A stretch of DNA of 64,000 bases. It comes from Karalla daura. Its lineage: Eukaryota; Chordata; Actinopteri; Chaetodontiformes; Leiognathidae. The stretch is from NCBI GenBank assembly GCA_029224185.1, contig CM055188.1:28833414-28897413 (forward strand), read 5' to 3'. The notes beneath the pieces are model-generated. The model did no database searches and was not told the DNA's origin. It saw only the letters and a program-made list of their open reading frames with translations. The position numbers and the translations under genes were made by a program. Position 1 is the first letter of the stretch; each line of letters starts with the position of its first letter. Below are positions 43,501 to 54,600 of the stretch, in pieces.

Positions 43501-45045
43501 AAACCCTTCCTGGCTGCAGCAATCCCAAGCCCCTACATCGCAAAATGTCTTAAGAGTTGTATTGAATCATATATTTAAAGCATTCTCTCTCTACATCTGT
43601 GTCTTCCCAGCTGCAGCACCCTCCAGGTGGTCGTCCAATGGCATCTTCCTGGTTGCTGCACCCTCAAGCCACCACATCACTGTCTTCCAAGCTGCAGCAT
43701 CTTCTAGCCTCAACACTGGCCAGTTGTAACAGCAGTAACATTGACTGTCTACATCGCTGTCTTCCAAGTTACAGCTTATTGCATACTATAAATCAAAGCA
43801 TTTTCTCTCCTCTCAATCACTGTCTTCCAAACTGCAGCATCTTCTAGTTCATCCAGTGGCACCTTCCTGGCTGTAGCAATCCCAAGCCCCTACATCACTG
43901 TCTTCCCATTTATAGCAACTTCCAGCCCCTCTAGTGGCTCCTTCCTGGCTGCATCAGCCTAAAGCATCTACATCAATGTCTTCCAAACAACAGAAAATTG
44001 TTCCCTCTTGAGTGGTACTCTTTACATCAGTATCTTCCCTGCTGGAATACATGCATATGCAAGCTTTTTATTGTTTACTATTTTTGTTAAATGAAAGTTT
44101 ACAAGCATAATTTCTGTAGACTGATTATATATATCTGTATATTCTACATTAAAACATTCTTTCTCCTCTCAATCAGTGTCTTCCCAACTGCTGTCTAAAT
44201 TCTTAAAATCTTCCCAGTGGCAGCAACTGGGTCCCATCTCCCTGACTGAAGTCGTTGACTGTCTTCTCAGCTGTGGCATCTTCCAGCTTCACCAATGGCG
44301 CCTTCTTAGCTGCAGTAACTTCTGCTGTCTAAATTGTTAAATGAAAGTTTACAAGCATCATTTCTGTGGACTTACTGTATATTCTACATCAAAACCTTCT
44401 CCCTCCTCTCAATCATTGTCTTCCAAACTGCAGACTCTTCCAGCCACACCAATGGCACCCTCCTCAAATCACTGTCTTACCAATTGTAGCGACTTTTGGT
44501 TTCACCAGTGGCACATTCCCATCTGCAGTAACATGTTCTATCTAAGTCTCACGACCTCTCAGTTGCACCTCCAGGTCTCTCTCTCAGTCTTTTTCCAGCA
44601 TCTTCCAGTCTCTCCAGCGGCATCCTCCTGGTTGAAGCGACCTCAAGCCTCTACAGATCCATCTTCTCTCCATCTTCTGCAACATCGTCCGGCCTCTCCA
44701 GTGGTGCTTCCCTGACTGTCGGAACCTCAAGCGTCAACATCACTCCTCCCGCAACAACTTCTGGTGTCGCTAGTGGCAACTTCTCAGCCTTAGGAATCTC
44801 TGCTTTCTACCAAGCTGGAACACGTGTACTTACTTTTTTTTGTCAAATGCAAGTTTTCCATAATCTCTGCAGGGTTATTGTATATTCTATCTCAAAACAT
44901 TATCTCTCCTCTCCATCTCTGTTTTCCCAGCTGCAGCATCTTCCATCCCACCAGGAGACTTCCTGGTCACAACAACCTCTGCTCTCTACCACAGTATCTT
45001 CCCAGCATCAGCATCCAGAGCAACAACTGCAAATTCAGCATAGAC
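40575..45045 (+). repeat. Array C: 39-bp repeats with about ten AT-rich spacers (unit 3)
   Basis: Monomers of the array A/B type (for example CTTCCAAACTGCAGCAACTT, CACCTTCCTGGCTGCA) are grouped and separated by spacers. The spacers start after GGAATACAT with GTATCTGTGAGC-type sequence, contain GTTAAATGAAAGTTTACAAGC and end TCTCTCCTCTCAATCAG before TGTCTTCC. Spacers occur near 41872, 42025, 42455, 42700, 42950, 43370, 43780, 44050, 44340 and 44825. A roughly 400-500 bp higher-order period results, with a closely similar block repeated near 42100-42310, 43030-43220 and 43590-43760. Open frames are short and shift between groups. Confidence 0.88.
40800..41055 (-). repeat. Dispersed repeat inserted in array C (inverted copy of 27536-27790)
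   Basis: Reverse complement of the repeat described at 27536: GGTGAGGATCCCCTCATG, GAGGTTTCTCCC, CAGCCGATGCGAGGG, CCCATTGAGTTTG and AAATGATTGATTGAT. It splits array C near its 5' end. Confidence 0.7.
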
Positions 45046-45779
45046 CAGTGCGCTAATGGTTTTCTAGATATCCTGTTTATTGTTGTCATTGTCCAGTCAG
45101 TGAGACTAAATATGCTACCACAGTGGGGAATGCTCCCTCTGTCAAAGTTGTTTAGTGTTTGTAAATGCAGCCACAAACCTGACTCCACCTGAACCATTCC
45201 AAAATCAACTATACTTTTTTTCATATAAAGTACCAGTTCACAACAACCATTATCCCAAGGCTCTGAACAAAAACAAGCAGGCAACATGAGCAAAGTAGTA
45301 ACATAGTAAACACCCCAGTCCTCAGACCCTCACATCAGATGAGGAATGACTCCCAGGAAAGATTGGGAGCGGAATTCCCTGACTCAAGGTCTGGTTAGAT
45401 AAAGCACCTGCGACTCCCTCTGGCTCATGTGCCTCTAGTGTCCTGTAGTACTTGTTTTTTTTTTTTGCAGTATAGTTTGGCATTGCTGATGTGCAAGGCC
45501 CCATTGTTGTCCTATAATGAGCCTGTTTCTCATACAAGATTTTTTTAACCTAACCTTAACCCTGCCAATTTGTGTGGCCTCCTTTGCTAAGCCCTGTTCT
45601 GTTTTCACCTCTTTTATTTACCCTTTGATTGCACATCTTATCCCTGCTGTGCACCTTTTTGTTCCTTGTGTTCTCCTGCAGTGCTCTTTATGGTTTATTT
45701 TGATGGTGTTTTTTTGGTTTATTTTTTGATATGGTTTATTTTTTGGATTCATTGTAAAAACCAACTGTGCTCATTATTG

Positions 45780-47510
45780 TTTCTCATCATTTTGGTAATG
45801 ATGTACCAGTGTACATTATTTTGGGGAATTATATTGACACGGTGTAGCCTCACGGTCAGACAGACAAAGACACACCCACACACACACAGACAAGCAGACA
45901 CACAAACACAGTCATAAAAAGACATAGACACACACACAAACACAGAGACAAGCAGACACATAAAGACACGTGCAGTCATAGAAAGACACACACACAAACA
46001 CAGAGACAAGCAGACACATAAAGACACGTGCAGTCTTAGAAAGACACACACATAGATTCCCAAAAAACAGACATACACACACACACACACACAAGCAGAC
46101 ATAAAAAGACACACACACACAGTCACACACACATACACAGATTCACAAAAAGACAGACACAAAGACAGAGACAAGCAGACAAAGACACACAGTCATAGAA
46201 AGACACACACAGACAAGCAGACACATAGTCATAGAAAGACACATACAGACAAGCAGACACATAGTCATAGAAAGACACACACACACACATACAGAAGCAG
46301 ACACACATTCATAGAAAGACACACAGACACACATAGACAGGCAGACACACAATCATAGTACGACACACACATAGACAAGCAGACATACACAGTCATAGAA
46401 AGACACACACGAACACACAGAGACAAGCAGACAAAGACACACAGTCATAGAAAGACACACACAGACAAGCAGACACATAGTCATAGAAAGACACACACAC
46501 ACACATACAGAAGCAGACACACATTCATAGAAAGACACACAGACACACATAGACAGGCAGACACACAATCATAGTACGACACACACATAGACAAGCAGAC
46601 ATACACAGTCATAGAAAGACACACACGAACACACAGAGACAAGCAGACACACAGTCATAGAAAGACACACACACAAACACACACAGAGACAAGCAGACAC
46701 ACAAAGACACGCACTGTCATAGGAGGACATACACACACAGATTCCCAACAAGACAGACACAAACACACAGAGACAAGCAGACACACACAATCATAGAAAG
46801 AAAGACACACATGCACAGTCACACACACACAGATTCACAAAAAGACACACACACACACAGACAAGCAGACACACAGTCATCGAAAGAGACACAAACACAC
46901 AGAGACAAGCAGACACACACAATCATAGAAAGACACACACAAACACACACAGAGACAAGCAGACACACACAGTCATAGAAAGACACACAAACACACACAG
47001 AGACAAGCGGACACAAAGACATGCACAGTCATAGAAACACACACAAACACACACAGATTCACAAAAACACAGACACACACAGAGACAAACACACTTGCCT
47101 TGTTCTTGATCTTTTTCCTACTGACCCCCTGTTTTGTCATTTGGTTTTTATGGCTGAATTCTCCTCAATTCATGTTAATTTGTAATAATTGTAATGATTT
47201 ATTATTGTTTTGTTTAAAAGACATTGTTTGGCTCTGAATATGTTCACTGCAACTTTATGTAGCTGAGTATCTTTGATACCCTGACTAATAAACAAAGAGG
47301 CTACTCACCAGTTACTCAGTACTTGCATGGCTTCTTCATTAGTACTTTCTACTCCTACTTGAGTAAATCATATGGTGACTTATTTTTACTTTTACTTGGG
47401 TCCTATTACTCTAACCTAACAACCTGCCTACTTGAGTTCAGCTACTCTTCCCACCTCTGCCAAATTGTCTCTAGCTTCACTTCAAACACATCTCAATAAT
47501 ACTCTCTACT
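45780..47510 (+). repeat. Unit 3 tail module with an expanded CA-rich minisatellite
   Basis: TTTTGGGGAATTATATT at 45819 onward matches the T modules of units 1 and 2. From about 45850 to 47090 the sequence is a minisatellite of AGACAAGCAGACACA and GTCATAGAAAGACACAC words. Within it a block of about 216 bp is repeated in tandem (compare 46331 with 46547). Minus-strand Cys/Val/Leu frames are artefacts of it. From 47095 to 47510 the tail resumes and matches 35150-35510, with AATAAA at 47287-47292. Confidence 0.85.
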
Positions 47511-47629
47511 CTCTATAATAAGAGTATAATATATTCAGCACTATTTAAAATAGCAGTTTAGAATAATGTTGTTACAAGACATTTCATATAAACAACATAG
47601 AACACGTTGACCTTGTTTCCACTCCTCCT

Positions 47630-47900
47630 CCTCCAAAAAAAGCAACACGAGTGCATTCAGAATGAAACTGCGAGGTAGGCAAAAAATGTTCTTCCCTTTT
47701 TTAAGGTTTTTTTTTTAATTTCCTGTGAGATAATGTGACAATATGACCATTCAGTGAGCATCGACAATACATTATCACCGATGAGGTTCACATCCGGTTC
47801 ATGTTAGGTGTTTACAAATGGGAACAATTACAGTCCATAAAGAGGTGCAAACATTTACAAACATACACAAACATGTGACTGGATTGTTAATTTATATCAC
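47630..47900 (+). repeat. Truncated fourth H-type module
   Basis: CATTCAGAATGAAACTGCGAG followed by GTAGGC, a T-rich stretch, CATTCAGTGAGC and TACATTATCACCGATGAGG matches the 3' half of the H modules. The X-box-like hairpin is missing and no P block follows, so this looks like the broken edge of the tandem series. From 47900 to 48770 I see no gene. Confidence 0.5.
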
Positions 47901-48774
47901 TGTATTATATAAGATAACAGCAAAGTGGACAACGCATCTGTTGCTTTCCAGCTGCGGCTTCTTCTGAACTCAACAGCAGCATTTCTGGAGGGAAACATGT
48001 TGGATATTCAAATAAAATTAAATAAAATTCCAATTTTGGTCAAATTATTTATTGAGTAATGCATTTTCTGGGATTTAGAGACTGTATCCCAAGGCTGTCC
48101 TACACCTAGACTGACAGTCAGTCTAAAAGAAGAGGGTCCAGAGGCAAGGCCACCTTTTGGACATAAAAGGGGAATAATAATAATGTGCATTTTATTCAAG
48201 GGCGCTTTTCAGAACACATAACCTTACAAAACATGAAAAGCTCTGAAAAGCGCTAAACAAATTAAAGATTATTATCATTATTATTATTATTTATGTGGGA
48301 TGGGTGGGTTTATATCTCCTCTCGCCTTTAACCTATATGTGCTGGTCATAGACAGCAGCAGAGAAGACGCCACCACAGTACCTCTACCAACAATAGCTGT
48401 GATGGATAGATGGCACTAAGTTAGTAAGTAAGTAAGTAAATAAATAAATAAATATGGCAAAGAAACTTAACATGGCCGTGCATTCTCGCATTTCGCCACT
48501 AGATGACACCATAACTTCACTAGAAGGCATAGAAGACATAGAAGGCATAGGCGGTGGCGTGATGTGGGGTGTAGGAGTGGGCAATTAAAACTGTCAGCAA
48601 AGGTTACAGACTCCAATTTCCATTTAAGGATAAATCGTCTTCCACAGGTTGGACATTATTGCACCTTAATTGTACTCCCTTCAGATGTGGAAAAAGTAAT
48701 ACGTTTTTGTACAGCACACCTGGATCATTTACTAAAACATAAACATTCTTCACCCTAGCTGCAGAGTGCTGATG

Positions 48775-48930
48775 CAGCTCCTCTCCTCCATGTGAAACAT
48801 AAACATATCACTCCACAACTCACCTCACTTCGCTGGCTTCCACTGCAGTTGAGGATTTACAAAATGTTGTTTCTTGCTTTTAAAGTTCTTTTTAAAGAGT
48901 TATTTTAAAGCTCTGGACTGGCACTAAGTT
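48775..48930 (+). mobile_element. LINE relic, RT C-terminal piece
   Basis: The plus strand reads KHITPQLTSLRWLPLQLRI then YKMLFLAFKVL before stops. It matches the same conserved C-terminal LINE segment as 17078-17341 but is more decayed. From 48930 to 49170 I see nothing else. Confidence 0.65.
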
Positions 48931-49171
48931 TTGATTCTGTTTAAGATCCACTGCCAGTTGTTGGAGGACAAAGGTGATGTACTCAGTGGAACGGTTTCTG
49001 CTGATGTTGGTTGTCCTAGCCCAGAACTCTGACCTTTAGTACAAGGATTGTTACTTACTAGTAGCACACTCAATAATGTAAACATTTTTTGCAGTACATG
49101 TAAGAATACGTCTCAGTGCAATAATGTAAATATGTTCACCTACTACATACATGTAAGGCTCTTACAGACTT

Positions 49172-49240
49172 AAAATTGAAAGTCGCACCTGGGAAGTACT
49201 CTTACTGTAAGAGTACTTCCCAGGTGCGACTTTCAATTTT
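49172..49240. repeat. Perfect 34-bp inverted repeat with a 1-nt centre
   Basis: The left arm 49172-49205 and right arm 49207-49240 are exact reverse complements around a single T at 49206. The arms contain GTCGCACCTGGGAAGTACTC and its complement. It lies about 210 bp upstream of the CCAAT cluster. Confidence 0.97.
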
Positions 49241-49439
49241 TCCTTATCATTTGTTGTGCACTTTATATAGAAACCACTGCTTAAATCTGGAAAATAGAGC
49301 TCGTTTCCTTCCTTACTAAATGTGTGTTGTGTAACTTGTGTAACTAACTGTGCTGCTCTCAGCTCGCTTAATTGCCCCACGGGCATACACATAAAGTTCT
49401 ATGAGCCTGAATCTGAATAAGCTCCATGTGGCTGTGCGT

Positions 49440-49640
49440 CAGTGTCGCTCCGCCAATGAGAAGGCCGCTTGCAGCTGCAGCTCCGCGACCAATGAGAGAG
49501 CAGCCTGCTGCCGGATGATCAGCCAATCAGAAGCCACATGCTGATGCAGCTCCGGACCAATCAGAGAGCCGCCTGCCGCTGCAGCTCCACCAATCAGAGG
49601 CGTGCTGCTTTGGAGGAGGAGGAGGAGGTAGAGGAGGAGG
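49440..49640 (+). promoter_or_regulatory. usp49 promoter with five evenly spaced CCAAT boxes
   Basis: CCAAT occurs at 49453-49457, 49489-49493, 49523-49527, 49557-49561 and 49590-49594, all in the same orientation with steps of 36, 34, 34 and 33 bp. The boxes sit in a diverged repeat containing GCAGCTCC, CCAATCAGAGAG and CCGCCTGC. This is the pattern of an NF-Y-bound, TATA-less promoter. A GGAGGAGGAGGAGG tract follows at 49613-49640. Confidence 0.75.
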
Positions 49641-49716
49641 ACAACAACCAGCAGTTCCCAGTGTGACCGTAACCCGGTACAGGGATGGATGTCCGTAATG
49701 CAGGATGCTGGCGATG
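49641..49716 (+). other. usp49: Predicted non-coding first exon of usp49 with upstream start codons
   Basis: GCGATG|GTAAGC at 49717 is a good splice donor, and the next exon opens after a TTTCTACTACAG acceptor at 51556. The transcription start is not defined; 49641 is a guess. Joined in this way, ATGs at 49685, 49689 and 49705 open three upstream frames (see findings). Intron 1 (49717-51555) holds no gene I can support. Confidence 0.55.
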
Positions 49717-51620
49717 GTAAGCTTTACTCAGCTTTACCCATTATCGTATGTGAGAAATGTGGTAGCGCACACAGATAATGCGTCCCAATCCGTTTAACCG
49801 GCTTCTCTTTGGGGAAAGTGCATCACTCATATTTTTTTCTCTCGTTGTTGAATTTAAATGATCGACGTTATCAACATTTAACATCGCAGCTAAAACGTGT
49901 TAACAGTTAGTTGATGTTGACGGTCAACAACAACCGTTGGGTCAACTTGCCTCGGTTTAAAAGAAAACGCGTTAGCCGCGTTGCTAATGCTAACTAGCTA
50001 ATATAGGCTTGTTTTTTGTTCGCCGGGCGAATGAAATGCAGTGATTAAAGTCCGTTATTGGGAGAGGCAGGCCCCCCCAGTGTGTGTGCAACATGGGTCG
50101 TTTATTAGATAAGACAGGCAAGTCAGGCAGGTTAAAGACAGCGTTAATCCTGTCCGCGCCGGGGTATCTGGAGATATAGCGGTGTTAGCAGCAGCGTTAG
50201 CCCCGAGTTGATGCTGTGCGGAGCTGCCTCGGAGCAGCACAAAAGTTGCTGGATGTTCCTGGAGAGAGTGGCTGTGTGTGTGTGTCTCTCTCTCCCTCCC
50301 ATACCGCTCTTTGTTCTGGCAGAATACGGAGATGAAGATGGTGAGGGTAGCCTAGCATGGCGTTAGGAGGAGACAGACAGTCTCCCGACACGAGTGCTTT
50401 AAATATGAATAACAAAATTAAACCCGGGATGCTGTTGTTGGAACATTTGTGAATATCAGTACTCTTTAGTTGATAACGCAGCCATGAGATATGGGGATTG
50501 CAACTAACTGGAAACCAGTTGCACCAATCAGTGGTGTCTTTTCAGGATGAAATATGGATTTAAAACCGAGGGAAGGAGACAGAAAATAGACATCTGTCAC
50601 ATGAATTATGCACATTTGAAATAGGCTGAGATAGGCTTTCTGTCTCATGTCAACATTTCTGCCTGGAAGTTTAAGTCTGTTTTAAGATAAGATAATCCCT
50701 TTATTTAGTCTCTCAGCGGGGGTCGACTGTGGACAGGAGAAAGAGCATCTGTAAAAAAGAAAACATGGGTAAAAATGTTAATTCATATTTTTATGTACAT
50801 GAACTTATGCATACATAAAAGGGTATAAAACATCTTAAGATGGAATAGCTGCAAATCTCAGCCAACCTTTGTTATTCACTTTAACTCCAAATAACATACT
50901 TGTTATTAGTGTTATTATTCTCTACCATCAATTTATGCTCTTAAACTTGCTTGCTTTGCACACCACATCAAACATGTGTGGTTATTTACTTGATGATAGG
51001 CCAATTTTGATTCAGTGTCAAAAATTCTACATTTTTTACATTCCTAGTGTTTTGCATTCCTAAGTTTGTGTCTCTAGTTTCAGGAATTGTCTCAGTAAGA
51101 AAATGATTTTAACAATGTACCACCATGCTCAAGAAGCATGTGATGAAATCTCAAAAGAAATATCAATTCCCGGACCATCTCTAATGGGCTTAAAGATGCA
51201 TGTTGTTGGATTGTAGCTGCCTTAAAGATGTTATGCCTCTCATCTAAAACGCTCCTTCAGTTCTATGTTTTTGTTTTAATCACCTAAAGTTATTATTACC
51301 TCCAGGTACCGCAAAGGTGGAAATTGGAAAATCTGAACAGAAGTACTAGCTCCACAGCTTATTATCAATTTGATTTAATCGTCTGTTCCTCAAGGTACTC
51401 CCGGTGCTGGTGCTGACAAGTTCCATGCAAATGTTGTGACGTGTTGCCGGTACGTACACCCTATCAGTCTGCTGCCACTCTTCTCAAAGCATGGTGTGTG
51501 TGTGTGTGCACGCATGTGTCTAACGGTACTTTGTGTGTTCATATTTCTACTACAGAATGAGTCACGGCCTGTTTCCAGGACGTGTGTCCTATCACTGAGG
51601 CCACATGTGTATCAGAAGAG

Positions 51621-54600
51621 ATGGATCACTGTAAGCACGTGGTACGCCTCCGTCTGGCCCAGGACCACTCCATCCTCAACCCAGAGAAATGGCGCTGTGT
51701 CGACTGCACGACCACCGAGTCGCTGTGGGCCTGTCTCAAGTGCTCCCACGTGTCCTGTGGACGCTACATGGAGGAGCACTCGCTCAAACACTTTCAGGAG
51801 TCGCACCACCCGCTGGCCATGGAGGTGCGTGAGATGGATGTGTTCTGTTTCATCTGCGGAGACTATGTGCTCAATGACAACCCTGCAGGAGACCTCAAGC
51901 TCCTCAGGGGGGCCCTCTCCACAGTTCGCAACCCAAACAAGCGCTCGCTGCGCTCCCAGATCGGAAGCGAGTGCACGCCCTGCGTGGGGCAGGGCGAACC
52001 ACAGTCCGCCATGCAGCTGGCGCTGCGTCACCGCAGGAAAACTCTTCTTCGGAAGTCGCTTCAGGTGTGGATCAGCAAACACAAGGAGCTGCAGGATCAG
52101 CGCAGAGAGAAAATGGAGGCGGCTAAAAAGCAAAAAAAGGGCGTGAAGCGGAGACTCCTGGAACAGCTCACCAGCGTCTTGCCCAGAAAAAGTGCCCGGC
52201 TTCTTACTCAGGCGCCTCGTCCGACCGACACACTCATCCCTCGCAAATTTCGGGACCCTCCCAAACGCCTACCTCCTTTTCCGCCTCCTCCCAAGAAGCC
52301 TTCATCCTTCTCCCTCTCCCGAAAGTCTCCTCAAAACGACCAAGCTGCCAAGCACAGGAGGTAATACCCCACATATGCCGTTTTCATGACACCTACATCT
52401 GTATCAGGGCACCCCGGAGGTCTTAATAAGTATTAAAAGTTGGCACATCCATTTCAAGAAAATTTAAAAAGTAAAATACTTAGAAAGTATTAAAAATTAT
52501 GGTTTTATAGGTTTATGTGGGTATTATGGTTTTAAATGGTAATTTATGGTTTTATTTTGTGGGTATTCAAGCTTTTAGTAGTTTGAATAACTATAACAAT
52601 AATAGTTTGTCTGGTGTATTTATAGTGAATAACTGAGAGTTAGAGTGTCACCAAATGTATATTTTAATAAATGTTGCTTTTTTTTGCTTTAGAGCTTTAA
52701 TTGCAAACTTCAACTCTTGAGTAATTTAAAGATGAGTTGCTGATTATGGTTTGATGTGTCAGTGTTTTAAAGTTTTTCTGGAAAGTCTTTCAGCAGTCGT
52801 AAAAAGATGTTGAGATTTAGTTTAAGGATTCCTGTGTATGATGTGTTTTTTTTGTATTCTCTGTTCAAACCTTGTGTCATTTATGTCACTTGCCTCCAGA
52901 CTCGCTCCAGGTGTCACTGGTCTGCGCAACTTGGGGAACACATGCTACATGAACTCGATATTGCAGGTGTTGAGCCACCTGCAGAAATTCAGGGAGTGTT
53001 TTCTCACTTTGGACCTGTGTGAGACCGAGGAGCTTCTGGCCAAGACCAACCACCCCCAGGGGGTGAAGGAGGTGGCAGCAGGGGTCGTCAGCAGCGGCAA
53101 CACTGCACTCTCGGGGAGTCCGGCCGGCGGGTTTTTACCTGTTGGTAAAGAGGAAAGCACCCTCCCGTCCCCTCAGGCGGCCGAGCTGGTGCAGCCCAAG
53201 GAGTGCCGCAGCTCCGCCCGCAAGCAGACTTCTCTTTGCCACGAGCTGCACACGCTGTTCAGCGTCATGTGGTCCGGCCAGAGGTCTCTCGTGTCTCCCT
53301 TCGCCATGCTCCACTCGGTGTGGAACCTCATCCCGGCTTTCCGGGGGTACGACCAGCAGGACGCCCAGGAGTTCCTGTGCGAGCTGCTGGACAAGGTGCA
53401 GCAGGAGCTGGACACCGAGGCCTCCAAGCGCAGGATCGTCATGCCCATCACCAAGAGGAAGTTGTCCAAGCAGGTGCTGAAGGTCCTCAACACCATCTTT
53501 CATGGACAGCTCCTCAGTCAGGTGAGACACTGCAAAACTGTCCTGGAAAATGATTTGTCCTCTCCCCGCTTGGAGTAAACATAGACTCTGTCTCAGTCAT
53601 GATATCTGGGCATGGATGTTATATTATAAAGATGCAGTGTTTTCAGACTTGAACAATGCAAAAAAACAAGCTGATATTCAGCTTGTTTTCAACAACTGAA
53701 TACTAATGTTTGAGCATACTTTAGGAAGTCAGTATGGATGAAAATATCAGTTGTAAAGCAACAATACTTGCCATTCAGGCCATATAAAAGATGACGTTAT
53801 ATCTAATGAAATGTTTTCTGAGGTTAAGCATCTTAAACTAATTAGGGCCTCTGCTAGTATGACAAATGTATTATCATTTATTTATTTATTTGTAATATCA
53901 TCAAAAAACATGAGTTGGTACCAGTAACGACACCAGAATGGATAAGATAAAGCCACAGACTGCACATCTTTTAGACTAGACTTCAGGAGAGGAAAGATCA
54001 TGAAAGCCGTGGGGGTAAGTGTACAAAATGGAGGGTACACTTCCAGAAAATGACCCATCACCAAATGATGGAGGAAAATGATTTCAAAAAATGAGCAAAA
54101 ACCCCCAAATTACTACTAAATTACCATAATTATCAATTCAGGCCCCTGTCAGGGATTGAGAGCAGACTTTTGGAGAAGACGTGAGTGGAAAGTGTAGAAA
54201 GTTTGGGAAAAGAGCACGTTTTTTCTTGCGGTTGACCGTTCTGAACAGGAATCTGAATATGTAATTTCAGATTCAGTGTTTGCGGTTAAAGACCGTCTAA
54301 GAGGACTTGAAGTCTCGACTATTAAACCAGAGCAGTCCGCACCTCTTTTTGCTCTCTTCAACCTTCCTCTCCAGAGGACTATGAAGCTGTCTCTGGACTC
54401 GTCCAGAGACCAGAGAGGAGTCCACAGCTCCTCCAAACCACTGACATGAGAGAGAGACAGACACACAAACAGGGATGTAGTTTGTGGTTTGTCCTCAGAT
54501 AATCCCTCTACTGCTCTCAGTGATTTTACCTGCTCTGCACTGTTAGGTTTGATGGACATCTCCTCCAGAGCACTCCAGATAATGTTCAGATGATCAAACT

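Noticed and set aside
45749..47022. Minus-strand Cys/Val/Leu frames that resemble secreted or membrane proteins
   Set aside because: They are the translation of the CA-rich minisatellite, shift register often and have no defined start.
51582..51620. Upstream in-frame ATG (51582) as the usp49 start
   Set aside because: The start at 51621 matches the known N-terminus MDxCKH and has a better context; the 13 extra codons have no counterpart in the family.
51612..52133. 173-codon minus-strand frame opposite usp49 exon 2
   Set aside because: Antisense shadow of a GC-rich coding exon; no family match and no promoter features on that strand.
53135..53553. Several 100-130 codon frames on both strands over usp49 exon 3
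   Set aside because: Shadows of the USP catalytic exon.
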